From Pseudomonadota bacterium (GTDB taxonomy: Bacteria; Pseudomonadota; Alphaproteobacteria; Sphingomonadales; Sphingomonadaceae): DNA of 11,599 bases. Numbering within the stretch: position 1 is the stretch's first letter; each line of letters begins with the position of its first letter. Where the stretch lies: contig CANJKQ010000003.1 in assembly GCA_947474905.1 (NCBI GenBank), forward strand, positions 1 to 11,599. The letters are read 5' to 3'. A model generated the notes under the pieces. The model worked only from the letters and a program-made list of their open reading frames with translations, had not been told where the DNA came from and did not search any database. Of the stretch, positions 1 through 6,458 are shown piece by piece. The position numbers and the translations under genes were made by a program.

Positions 1-19
1 AGACGCCAAGAAATGCATC

Positions 20-57
20 CGGGCCGCAGGCGGCAACGCCTGTCGGCCCGTTTTATT
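20..57 (+). terminator. Rho-independent terminator-like hairpin
   Basis: A stem of about 12 bp (20-32 pairing with 37-50, one bulged T at 43) is closed by a GCAA tetraloop and followed by TTTTATTT. This is the form of an intrinsic terminator for whatever lies left of the window. The downstream HTH gene begins 14 bases after it, so that gene would need either read-through or a start signal very close by. Reading is also open through the hairpin in the frame of the next gene, so a longer upstream start cannot be fully excluded. Confidence 0.7.
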
Positions 58-70
58 TGGGGCTGGCACG

Positions 71-646
71 ATGGATGAGGTTATCGGCCCGAATTTCGGC
101 CGCGTTCTGCAAAAGCGCAAGGCGAACAAGCGAGGGATGACCCCCGCCCGCCGCAAGCGCTTCCTCGATGCGCTGGCGGGGAATTGCAACGTCACCCGCT
201 CGGCACAGATTGCCGGGCTCCATCTCACGTTGCTGTACGCCGTGCGCCGCCGCGATCCGCAATTTGCCGCCGAATGGCAGGACGCGCTGGCGACGGGCTA
301 TGTGCGGCTGGAGGAGGCCGTGCTGGCCTACAGCCTCCGCTCCGTCGGCGCTGCCGACATCGGCGACGCCGAGTACGCCGAGACCGATGGGGCGGGATTG
401 GCCGCGCCGCTCGCCGGCGACGCAGACGATGCGGCGCGGTTGGCATCCTCTCCGGCGGCGAGCGTCTCGCCCGAGTCGATCCGCCTCGCGCTCGACGTTC
501 GCGCCAAGCATCGCAACGAGGCGCACGATGTCGGCTTTGACAAGCGCGGCCGCAAGCGCGCGACATCGGCCGAGACGGACGCGGTGCTGCGGCGAAAGCT
601 GGATGCGCTGGCGCGCAAGGTGAAGGCGCAGCTGGGCGATGAGTGA
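71..646 (+). CDS. Small-terminase-like HTH protein (phage/GTA remnant)
   Basis: A 191-residue protein. Residues about 28-65 read as a helix-turn-helix of the type found in phage small terminase subunits: a run like FLDALAGNCNVTRSAQIAG, then a second helix and the RRRDPQFAAEW pattern, then a helix with GYVRLEEAVL. The middle (about 95-130) is Ala/Asp-rich and low in complexity; the tail (about 145-191) is basic and helical. Small terminases bind the packaging DNA and recruit the large ATPase subunit. The ATG at 71 has GGGG eight bases upstream; the frame is open back to position 2, so the start is likely but not proven. The stop overlaps the ATG at 639, as in a translationally coupled phage operon. 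The next gene is truncated and tail-gene sequence follows, which supports a GTA or prophage origin. The small-terminase assignment rests on pattern recognition; another phage HTH protein is possible. Confidence 0.7.
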   Translation: MDEVIGPNFGRVLQKRKANKRGMTPARRKRFLDALAGNCNVTRSAQIAGLHLTLLYAVRRRDPQFAAEWQDALATGYVRLEEAVLAYSLRSVGAADIGDAEYAETDGAGLAAPLAGDADDAARLASSPAASVSPESIRLALDVRAKHRNEAHDVGFDKRGRKRATSAETDAVLRRKLDALARKVKAQLGDE

Positions 647-706
647 GCGCGACTTATTGGATCGTACCGTGCTGGATCGCAACCTGATCGCCGAACTCGC
701 GGTGTT
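639..706 (+). pseudogene. 5' stub of a truncated gene (large-terminase position)
   Basis: An ATG at 639 overlaps the stop of the preceding gene (ATGAGTGA), the usual arrangement of coupled phage genes. The first codons read MSERDLLDRTVLDRNLIAEL. After about 25 codons the coding signal moves to another frame that holds the tail-protein remnant. The original frame continues to a stop at 867-869, but its content there (Cys-, Ser- and Arg-rich) looks like an out-of-frame shadow. In GTA clusters the gene after the small terminase is normally the large terminase, so this may be its beginning; the stub is too short to prove that. The 3' limit given is approximate and marks the inferred junction. Confidence 0.45.
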
Positions 707-1303
707 GCCGCCGGTGCCAATCTCGCGCTGGTCGGCGACGAGCTGCTCCAATTTGGCCGCGCCGCGCCGCTTGGCGAGGGGCGCTGGCGGCTGTCGATGC
801 TGTGGCGAGGGCGACGGGGCTCCGAATGGGCGATCACGAGCCATATGGTGGGCGAGCGCTTCGTATTGATCGACCCCGACACCGCCACGACCCCCGACTT
901 GCCGGTTGCAGCGCTGAACAACGATGTAACGGTGCTGGCATCGGGCCTTGGCGATAGCGTCCCCGTCGCTGCATCGGTCGCGGTGACCGGCGCATCGGTG
1001 TTGCCGCCTGCCCCGGTCCATCTAGCCGCCGCCCGCGAGAGCGATGGATCGGTCATGCTCAGCTGGGTCCGCCGCAGCCGCCAGGGCTGGCACTGGATCG
1101 ACGGTGTCGACGTGCCGCTTGTCGAGGAAAGCGAACGCTATCGTATCGCGATCCATCCGCCCACCGGCCTGGCGAGCGAGATGGAAACGACAGCGCCTGT
1201 GGCAACGCTCGCCGCCAGCGCCTGCCCGGCAGGATCGATGATTGAGGTGGCCCAGATCGGCAATGCCGGTGCCTCTCGGCCCGCCGCCATCACCTGCAAC
1301 TGA
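707..1303 (+). pseudogene. C-terminal remnant of GTA gp15-like tail/host-specificity protein
   Basis: In the frame ending at 1303, similarity to the C-terminal region of the GTA gp15-type phage tail/host-specificity protein begins near codon 713 (GANLALVGDELLQFG). It continues with LWRGRRGSEWAI, a GERFVLIDPD segment, LSWVRRSRQGWHWIDGVDV, PLVEESERYRI and the closing QIGNAGASRPA. Full-length members are many hundreds of residues long; only about 200 codons remain. No conventional start codon lies at the head of this segment: the first in-frame ATG is at 797, inside the conserved region, and the frame runs back without a start to the stop at 644-646. I infer a 3' gene fragment left by a large deletion. 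The absence of stops and the good conservation suggest the deletion is recent or that the piece is still read. The family call comes from memory of the motif pattern. Confidence 0.7.
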
Positions 1304-1336
1304 GCTAAAATACCGGGCTGTAACAAGGACGATAAT

Positions 1337-1837
1337 ATGGCTGAAACGACGTCACGCCTGGCGCTGCCGCTGCTGGCCGCCGGCCAGGCGCAAAAGGAGA
1401 TGTTCCATAATGAGGCGTTGGCCCTGATCGACCTGGCGCTGGCCGCGGCCGTCGAGTCGGTGGGCCTCAACACGCCGCCAGCGACGCCGGAAGACGGCCA
1501 ATGCTGGATCGTCGGCACTATGCCAATCGGCGCCTGGAGCCAGCAGGCAAATGCTCTGGCAGGGTGGACTGCAGGCGGCTGGCGCTTCGTTGAGGCCCTG
1601 ATCGGAATGCGCGTATGGAGCGAAAACGACGGGGTTTTTTGCCGTTATGACGGTAGCGTTTGGCAGATTGGCCATCTCGCTGCCCGCACGCTCACCATCG
1701 GCGGTGTCCAGGTGGTGGGTAGCCGCCAGGCGGCGATCGAATCGCCGACCGGCGGCAGCGTCGTCGACGGCGAAGCACGCGCCTCCATCGCCAACATTTT
1801 AACGGCGCTGCGGGCGCATGGCTTGATTAATTCCTAA
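1337..1837 (+). CDS. DUF2793 family protein (GTA/phage tail-associated)
   Basis: A 166-residue protein with the DUF2793 pattern. The N-terminus has SRLALPLLAAGQAQKEMFHN followed by EALALID. Trp-rich strands lie in the middle (CWIVG near 56, GAWSQQANALAGW near 65-77, WRFVEA near 82, VWSENDGVFCRYDG near 93-106). The end carries PTGGSVVDGEARASI and ILTALRAHGLI. Members occur next to phage or GTA tail genes in Alphaproteobacteria; the fold suggests a small beta-rich tail or fibre accessory, but its biochemical role is not established. AAGGAC at 1325-1330 is a good ribosome binding site six bases before the ATG. The gene starts 33 bases after the gp15-like remnant and was probably its operon partner. 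It appears intact, unlike its upstream neighbours. Confidence 0.85.
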   Translation: MAETTSRLALPLLAAGQAQKEMFHNEALALIDLALAAAVESVGLNTPPATPEDGQCWIVGTMPIGAWSQQANALAGWTAGGWRFVEALIGMRVWSENDGVFCRYDGSVWQIGHLAARTLTIGGVQVVGSRQAAIESPTGGSVVDGEARASIANILTALRAHGLINS

Positions 1838-1846
1838 CGATTGGAA

Positions 1847-1878
1847 CGGGAAAGTGTTGCTTAGGTGCAACAATCCCG
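1847..1878 (+). other. Two-part stem-loop between DUF2793 gene and ompA-like gene
   Basis: An inner stem TGTTGC/GCAACA (1855-1860 with 1867-1872, six-base loop) sits inside an outer stem CGGGA/TCCCG (1847-1851 with 1874-1878), separated by an asymmetric internal loop. It lies ten bases after the DUF2793 stop and about 85 bases before the OmpA-family start. There is no T-run, so it is not a classical intrinsic terminator. It could be a weak terminator, a 5'-leader structure of the next gene, or a regulator-binding inverted repeat. Confidence 0.4.
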
Positions 1879-1962
1879 GCCATTTGTGTTCTTGCGCGGA
1901 AACCCTCCTTTGGCTACGGAGTTTAGGCGGTCCTTAGTGACGCTCCAACGAAGGGGATTATG

Positions 1963-3108
1963 ATGCGGAAGCTTGCCGTAACTCTGGCACTTGCATCCAC
2001 CGCGCTGGCCACACCGGCTCTTGCCCGCGACAAGTCGTGGTATGTCGGTGTCGATGGCGGTGTCATGCTCGTCGAAAACATCAAATATGATATCGGCACC
2101 AACAAGCAGGCGAGCAGCGCCAGCCACGATATCGGCTATGATGTCGATGGCAATATCGGTTACGATTTCGGCGTGTTCCGTGTCGAGGCCGAAGTCGGCT
2201 ATCGTCGCGCCACGCTTTCCAATTATTCGTCCGGTCTGCTGCCGATCCTGAGCGGCACGACGAGCGTTTCGCCGGGAACTTATCCGGCGGGCGGCGCCGA
2301 TTCGGCGCTCAGCTTCATGGTCAACGGCCTGTTTGACTTTGGCGACGACGACAAGCTGCAAGGCTTTGTCGGCGGCGGCGTCGGGGTCGCGCGCGTCCGA
2401 GGTTCGCAGTACAACATCTCGCCAACCCGCGCCAATCCGTCGTTCGTGAACGACTCGGATACGGTATTTGCCTACCAGGGCATCGCTGGCGTCCGCGCGC
2501 CGATCACGCACCACCTCGATGCGTCGATCAAGTATCGCTTCTTCACGGCGCCGGGTATCAACCTGGTCGGCCTGAACGGTGCGGGTGTCATTACCAACTA
2601 TCACGGCACGTTCCGCAGCCACAGCCTGCTGGCGGGTCTGACCTACAACTTCGGTGCGCCGACGCCCCCGCCGCCGCCGCCTCCCCCGCCGCCTCCGCCG
2701 CCCCCGCCGCCGCCTCCCCCGCCGCCTCCGCCGCCTCCGCCGGCCGTGGTGTGCGCGCCTGGCCCGTTCATCGTGTTCTTCGAATGGGACAAGTCGGCGA
2801 TCACTCCGGAGGCTGCCGGCATCCTCGACAACGCCATCACCTCGTATCAGAGCTGTGGCAATGCCAAGGTGATGCTCGCGGGCTTCACCGACCGTTCGGG
2901 TACGCCCAAGTACAATATCGGCCTGTCGCAGCGTCGTGCCGACGCGGTGAAGGCCTATATGACCGCGCACTCGATCCCGGACGGCGTGATCACCACCCAG
3001 GCGTTCGGCGAAGACCCCGCGCACCTGCGCGTGCAGACTGCGGACGGTGTCCGCGAACTGCAGAACCGTCGCGTGGAAATCACCTACGGGCCCGGCTCGG
3101 GCAACTAA
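1963..3108 (+). CDS. OmpA-family outer-membrane protein with polyproline linker
   Basis: A 381-residue envelope protein with three parts. A signal peptide (residues 1-21, cleavage after ATPALA) is followed by an outer-membrane beta-barrel domain (about 22-230, alternating Gly/aromatic strands ending in LLAGLTYNFG). Then comes a run of 26 prolines (235-260), then a C-terminal OmpA-like peptidoglycan-binding domain (about 269-375). The last carries FTDRSG, YNIGLSQRRADAV and LQNRRVEI; Asp310 and Arg325 correspond to the residues known to hold diaminopimelate in this fold. Cys264 and Cys298 could form a disulfide. The protein would tie the outer membrane to the cell wall. Two ATGs are adjacent (1960 and 1963); AAGGGG at 1951-1956 is better spaced for the second, so 1963 is chosen. 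It is a single-gene unit, closed by the terminator at 3136. No close ortholog name is claimed. Confidence 0.92.
   Translation: MRKLAVTLALASTALATPALARDKSWYVGVDGGVMLVENIKYDIGTNKQASSASHDIGYDVDGNIGYDFGVFRVEAEVGYRRATLSNYSSGLLPILSGTTSVSPGTYPAGGADSALSFMVNGLFDFGDDDKLQGFVGGGVGVARVRGSQYNISPTRANPSFVNDSDTVFAYQGIAGVRAPITHHLDASIKYRFFTAPGINLVGLNGAGVITNYHGTFRSHSLLAGLTYNFGAPTPPPPPPPPPPPPPPPPPPPPPPPPPPAVVCAPGPFIVFFEWDKSAITPEAAGILDNAITSYQSCGNAKVMLAGFTDRSGTPKYNIGLSQRRADAVKAYMTAHSIPDGVITTQAFGEDPAHLRVQTADGVRELQNRRVEITYGPGSGN
2665..2742 (+). repeat. CCN repeat tract encoding 26 consecutive prolines
   Basis: There are 78 bases of uninterrupted proline codons. The codons are mainly CCG, with CCT and CCC placed in the same order twice: the block CCC-CCG-CCG-CCG...CCT-CCC-CCG-CCG-CCT-CCG-CCG starts at 2665 and again at 2701, the first copy having one extra CCG. 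This looks like a tandem duplication of a unit of about 33-36 bases and should be prone to length change. The translated run forms a stiff linker between barrel and wall-binding domain, and its synthesis would be expected to need EF-P. Confidence 0.9.
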
Positions 3109-3135
3109 GCCCAGCCTATCGGCAACGAATGAACG

Positions 3136-3168
3136 GGGAGGTCGGGAAACCGGCCTCCCTTTTCATTT
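3136..3168 (+). terminator. Rho-independent terminator of the OmpA-family gene
   Basis: GGGAGGTCGG (3136-3145) pairs with CCGGCCTCCC (3150-3159) through ten pairs, one of them G-T, around a GAAA tetraloop, followed by TTTT and an AT-rich tail. It starts 27 bases after the stop codon of the OmpA-family gene and is a convincing intrinsic terminator on the plus strand. Confidence 0.9.
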
Positions 3169-3206
3169 GTGTTGGCACGTCGAAGGGAGCGGTTGCCATC
3201 GCGCAG

Positions 3207-3220
3207 CGCGATTAATCGCG
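3207..3220. other. Perfect 14-bp palindrome
   Basis: CGCGATTAATCGCG is its own reverse complement and is followed by a further ATT, so the AATCGCG/CGCGATT element recurs in tandem. It lies between the convergent OmpA-family and ygfZ genes, 20 bases past the ygfZ stop. There is no T-run on either side, so a terminator role for ygfZ is doubtful; a protein-binding site is possible. Confidence 0.5.
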
Positions 3221-3240
3221 ATTAGGCATGACGCAGCGGC

Positions 3241-3984
3241 CTATTCCGCGTCGCGCGCAAGCGCAGGCGCCAGCCATGCCGGGATCAGCGCGTCGCCCAG
3301 CGCCTCGATTCGGCGCAGCTCCACCATCAGCGCAAGGTCGGGATAGGTAACGCGAGTCCGCTCACCCGCTGGACCCAAGGGGGCAACCACCAGTCGACGG
3401 TTGACCTTGGCGCGGTAATGCATCCGCGCGGTGTTCTCCTGTCCGACATAACAGCCCTTGCTGAAACTGACGCCCGCCAGCAAATCGGCGTTGGCCTCAA
3501 GCCACAGCGTCTTGTCTTCGCCGAGCTCATTCGCCCCCTCGGTAACGCCGAGCGAAAGCCGGTGCGCCCGCCAATGATCGCTGGCGCTCTCGCCCGATCG
3601 CTTCCCCAGCCATCGCTGGCCCAAATCGGGCAAGCGCGGATCAGCCCCATATTCCCCGCCCGGCAACCGCCAATGCACGGCACCATCGGCCACCAGATCG
3701 ATGGTAATCGCGCGCCGCAAGCGATAGATGCTGAGGCGACGCGCCAAGGCATCAGCTTTTGCCGCCTCGCAATCGATCAGCACCGCGTCGCCATCCGCCC
3801 ATAGAATGAAATCGAACAGCACCTTGCCCTGCGGTGTCAGCAGCCCGGCCCAAAGCGGTGCGTCGGGGGCAAGCGCCGTGACGTCATTGGTCACCAGCCC
3901 GTTGAGAAAGCCGCGTGGATCATCGCCAGCGATGCGGAGAACGGCACGATCATCGAGCAGCGTGGCAGGGGTAGCGTGAGTCAT
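3241..3984 (-). CDS. ygfZ: YgfZ/GcvT-like folate-binding protein (Fe-S cluster factor)
   Basis: A 247-residue protein of the YgfZ family (COG0354, related to mitochondrial IBA57 and the aminomethyltransferase fold). The diagnostic motif KGCYVGQE lies at residues 176-183, followed by [12 protein letters not shown]. The N-terminal part has [12 protein letters not shown] (24-35), [11 protein letters not shown] (49-59) and RRLSIYRLR, all typical of the fold. Known members bind tetrahydrofolate and help maintain or repair certain iron-sulfur enzymes in the cytoplasm; Cys178 is the functionally important residue. The gene is divergent from pyrC with only 23 bases between the start codons, so its promoter must overlap that gap or the start of pyrC. 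No strong ribosome binding site precedes the ATG at 3984, but the N-terminus fits the family. Length is slightly shorter than enteric YgfZ (about 325) but usual for alphaproteobacteria. Confidence 0.9.
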   Translation of the reverse strand: MTHATPATLLDDRAVLRIAGDDPRGFLNGLVTNDVTALAPDAPLWAGLLTPQGKVLFDFILWADGDAVLIDCEAAKADALARRLSIYRLRRAITIDLVADGAVHWRLPGGEYGADPRLPDLGQRWLGKRSGESASDHWRAHRLSLGVTEGANELGEDKTLWLEANADLLAGVSFSKGCYVGQENTARMHYRAKVNRRLVVAPLGPAGERTRVTYPDLALMVELRRIEALGDALIPAWLAPALARDAE

Positions 3985-4007
3985 GCAGCAAAGGTAGGAC
4001 GCCTGGC

Positions 4008-5057
4008 ATGACCGTCCAAGCCCCCGACCGCCTCGTCCTCCGCCGTCCCGATGACTGGCATGTCCATCTGCGTGACGGCGCGATGCTGGCCTTTGTGCTG
4101 CCCTATACCGCGCAGCAGTTCGCGCGCGCCATCGTGATGCCCAATCTCGCCCCGCCCGTAACGACGGCGGCGGCGGCCATGGCCTATCGCGATCGCATCA
4201 TCGCCGCCCTTCCCGCTGGCGCTGACTTCACCCCGTTGATGACCTGCTATCTAACCGACGGCACCGATGCCGATGATCTGGCCTATGGTCATGCGGAGGG
4301 TATCTTCACCGCTGCCAAGCTCTACCCCGCCCATGCCACGACCAACTCAAGCCACGGCGTCACCGATATCGCCGGGCTTTATCCGGTATTTGAGCGGATG
4401 CAGCGGATGGGCATGCCGTTGCTCGTCCATGGCGAGGTCACCAACCCCGAAATCGATATTTTTGATCGCGAGGCGGTCTTTATCGATCGCGTCTTGACCG
4501 GTCTGGTCCGCGACTTTCCTGCCCTAAAAATCGTGTTCGAGCATATCACCACCGCCGATGCGGCGGACTTCGTGGCAGATGCGCCCAACACTGTCGCAGC
4601 GACGATCACGCCGCACCACCTCCACCTCAACCGTAATGCGATGTTCGCGGGCGGCATCCGTCCGCATGCTTATTGCCTGCCGGTGGTGAAGCGCGAACAG
4701 CATCGCCTTGCCTTGCGCCGCGCCGCCACGTCGGGCTCGCCCAAATTCTTCCTGGGGACCGACAGCGCCCCGCATCTGGTGAGCGCCAAGGAAGCCGCGT
4801 GCGGGTGCGCGGGCATTTTCAACGCGCCCTTTGCCCTTGAAAGCTACGCGGCGGTGTTTGACGAGGAAAATGCGCTCGACCGGCTGGAGGGCTTTGCGTC
4901 GCTCCACGGCCCCGCTTTCTACGGCTTGCCCGTCAACGCCACGACGGTGACGCTGGAACGCGTTGAGACGACGGTTCCCGACGCCATTGGCTCTGCCGAT
5001 ATCGCCATCAGCCCCTTTCATGCCGGGGCGACGCTCGGCTGGCGCCTGGCGGGATAG
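4008..5057 (+). CDS. pyrC: Dihydroorotase, class II homodimeric type
   Basis: A 349-residue enzyme, nearly the same length as E. coli PyrC. It catalyses the reversible cyclisation of N-carbamoyl-L-aspartate to dihydroorotate, the third step of de novo pyrimidine synthesis, in the cytoplasm. The zinc-site residues are all present: His18 and His20 in [10 protein letters not shown], the carboxylated Lys104 in [13 protein letters not shown], His141 in LLVHGEV, His179 in VFEHITT and Asp252 in [23 protein letters not shown] (198-210) is the substrate-binding stretch. AGGTAGGAC at 3992-4000 is a good ribosome binding site seven bases before the ATG. The gene is divergent from ygfZ, and its last 50 bases overlap the 3' end of the convergent DoxX-like gene, so no separate terminator is visible. 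Confidence 0.96.
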   Translation: MTVQAPDRLVLRRPDDWHVHLRDGAMLAFVLPYTAQQFARAIVMPNLAPPVTTAAAAMAYRDRIIAALPAGADFTPLMTCYLTDGTDADDLAYGHAEGIFTAAKLYPAHATTNSSHGVTDIAGLYPVFERMQRMGMPLLVHGEVTNPEIDIFDREAVFIDRVLTGLVRDFPALKIVFEHITTADAADFVADAPNTVAATITPHHLHLNRNAMFAGGIRPHAYCLPVVKREQHRLALRRAATSGSPKFFLGTDSAPHLVSAKEAACGCAGIFNAPFALESYAAVFDEENALDRLEGFASLHGPAFYGLPVNATTVTLERVETTVPDAIGSADIAISPFHAGATLGWRLAG

Positions 5058-5505
5058 CCGGGCGGCGCCACGGCCAGTCGATCACCCCGCCCGCCCACAG
5101 CGCCCACCAGGCGATAACCGGCTGCGCGAGCAGGCGCGGCACATGATAGGACCAGCCCAAGGTCACGTCGGCAACCGCGACATGATCGACGGCATGCTTG
5201 ATGTTGGCCGGGTAAACGCAGGCGGTGTACAGCGCCAGCAGCGTGCCTGCCCACCAGCGCAGCCGGGACGACGACAGCAACAACCCCGCCGCGCCAAACA
5301 GCTCGCACCAGCCGGTCGCGATGATCACCAGCCGGGGAGCCGGCACCCATGACGGCATGATCGGCAAGAAACCGTCGGGCGATTTGAGATGCACCAGGCC
5401 CACCGCCACAAAAGCCAGCGCCAGCGCCATTCGTGCCGCAGCGCGCTGACGCGTCTCCGCTGGCTGCCCCCCGGCTTCGCCACCGCCGATCAAAGCGGCA
5501 GCCAC
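5008..5505 (-). CDS. DoxX-like small membrane protein
   Basis: A protein of up to 165 residues with four predicted membrane segments (about 24-40, 57-78, 84-101 and 122-142). It shows the DoxX-family pattern: [21 protein letters not shown], then [20 protein letters not shown], then a third helix ending [14 protein letters not shown]. The biochemical role of most members is unknown; some have been linked to redox or thiosulfate metabolism. The start taken is a GTG at 5505 overlapping the 3' end of eipA by 16 bases, suggesting translational coupling. An ATG at 5430 is the alternative but would leave the first helix with almost no lead-in. The basic tail after residue 145 lies antisense to the end of pyrC, a 50-base convergent overlap. 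Confidence 0.82.
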   Translation of the reverse strand: MAAALIGGGEAGGQPAETRQRAAARMALALAFVAVGLVHLKSPDGFLPIMPSWVPAPRLVIIATGWCELFGAAGLLLSSSRLRWWAGTLLALYTACVYPANIKHAVDHVAVADVTLGWSYHVPRLLAQPVIAWWALWAGGVIDWPWRRPAIPPGASRASPRHERG

Positions 5506-6287
5506 TTGGCCTTTTTGCTGAACTTCATATAGCCGAGATTGACACCGGCACGCAGCCCCACGCCGAGGCGGATGGGGATCAGTACGATGTTACCGCGCCG
5601 CAAATAGGTCGCGGAAAATCCCCCGACAAAATATAAATGTCCCTCACCTTCGGGATAGCGGCGAAAAATATCCTCGGTATCGTAGAGGTTATAGACCAGC
5701 ACGAACACCTTGCTGGCATTGCCGCCAACGTCAAAGCCGACCGATGGACCCGTCCAATAGACGGGCCGGTCGCCTTCCACCTTGTGTGACATCACGCCGG
5801 AGCCATAACGCGCGCCCAACACGAACGCGCCCGAAGCCTCTCGGCCGGCGATATAGGCATTGGGTTGGCCCTGCTCGCGCAGAATTTTCTCGAGAATGCC
5901 GGCGAGACCCTGCGCGCCCTTGCCGAACACGCCTTCGCCCGCGCTCAATAAATCCTTGCGCGAATAGGTCGCGTCGGCAGCGCGGGTGGCGTCAGGCCTG
6001 GCAGCATCGGCAACCTTCGGTGCGGCGGGGGCGGTGGTGTCGGTGCGCGACGGCGTTGTGTCGGGGTTGATCGGGTCGCCCAAGCCGTTATCTGGCGCGC
6101 TCGGCGGCGGGGCGGGCCGCGCGGCCGGGGGTTGCCCCGCACCCAGATCGCTGTCGATGCCGCGATTGGGATCGATCGTGCGGACCTGCGCCACGCCGGG
6201 CGCAACACCCACTCCCGAGCTTGCCAGCATCAGCGGGATCGCCAGCGCAGCGGCGAAAAAGCGTTTAACCCCGGCCCATCCCATCAT
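5490..6287 (-). CDS. eipA: EipA-like DUF1134 periplasmic envelope protein
   Basis: A 265-residue exported protein: signal peptide (1 to about 34, ending near GVAQ), a Pro/Ala/Thr-rich linker (about 50-106), then a DUF1134 domain (about 107-265). The domain has YSRKDLLSAGEGVFGKGAQG, LGARYGSGVM, YWTGPSVGFDVGGN, LVYNLYDTEDIFRRYP, FVGGFSATYL and a closing [20 protein letters not shown]. This block matches the alphaproteobacterial EipA family, studied in Brucella as a periplasmic protein needed for envelope integrity; its molecular activity is not settled. The long low-complexity linker is a feature of this copy. Two adjacent ATGs (6287 and 6284) follow GAGGA; the second is slightly better spaced. 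It heads a two-gene unit with the DoxX-like gene. The upstream gap contains a 21-base repeat array and the tRNA promoter facing away. Confidence 0.88.
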   Translation of the reverse strand: MMGWAGVKRFFAAALAIPLMLASSGVGVAPGVAQVRTIDPNRGIDSDLGAGQPPAARPAPPPSAPDNGLGDPINPDTTPSRTDTTAPAAPKVADAARPDATRAADATYSRKDLLSAGEGVFGKGAQGLAGILEKILREQGQPNAYIAGREASGAFVLGARYGSGVMSHKVEGDRPVYWTGPSVGFDVGGNASKVFVLVYNLYDTEDIFRRYPEGEGHLYFVGGFSATYLRRGNIVLIPIRLGVGLRAGVNLGYMKFSKKAKWLPL

Positions 6288-6328
6288 TCCTCGTTGCTAG
6301 GGCCTGGGTGACTCACCGCGCAACTGCA

Positions 6329-6391
6329 GCGCGACGACCCGAATCGAACGCGCGACGGACCGAGTCGCCGACGCGACAAACCGGCGATTTC
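6329..6391. repeat. Degenerate 21-bp tandem repeat array upstream of eipA
   Basis: Three units start at 6329, 6350 and 6371. The first 18 bases of unit 1 (GCGCGACGACCCGAATCG) and unit 2 (GCGCGACGGACCGAGTCG) agree at 15 positions. Unit 3 keeps CGCGAC and ACCG in register but little else. A spacing of 21 bases is two helical turns, which would place the units on one face of DNA. The array is 42-104 bases upstream of the eipA start and just before the tRNA promoter. Confidence 0.45.
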
Positions 6392-6410
6392 ACGCGGGTG
6401 CGATGCCCGG

Positions 6411-6439
6411 TTGATCCCACCGCCCCCCCCGTCTATAGC
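6411..6439 (+). promoter_or_regulatory. Sigma70-type promoter for tRNA-Ser
   Basis: TTGATC (6411-6416) and TATAGC (6434-6439) are separated by exactly 17 bases, each matching four of six positions of the consensus hexamers. The spacer holds a run of eight C. Transcription would begin near 6446, about 13 bases before the mature tRNA 5' end, a normal short leader for a tRNA gene. Confidence 0.65.
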
Positions 6440-6458
6440 CCGCCGATCAGCACCAGCC

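Noticed and set aside
53..1021. A 322-codon open frame on the minus strand opposite the HTH gene and gp15 remnant
   Set aside because: Arg/Ala/Gly-rich with no family pattern; the plus strand carries recognisable proteins. Long antisense frames are expected in high-GC DNA.
639..1303. Programmed ribosomal frameshift joining the 639 start to the tail-protein frame
   Set aside because: The two sides appear to belong to different genes of a GTA cluster and no slippery heptamer with a following structure is evident, so a deletion scar is simpler.
1861..3024. A 387-codon minus-strand frame and a polyglycine frame (2643-2840) opposite the OmpA-family gene
   Set aside because: Runs of Arg and Gly come from the complement of the proline codon tract; the plus-strand protein has a signal peptide, barrel and OmpA domain.
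1881..3173. CATTTGTGTT present on both sides of the OmpA-family gene (1881-1890 and 3164-3173) as a possible insertion footprint
   Set aside because: A 10-base match between two sites is expected by chance several times in a window this size, and the gene shows no sign of mobility.
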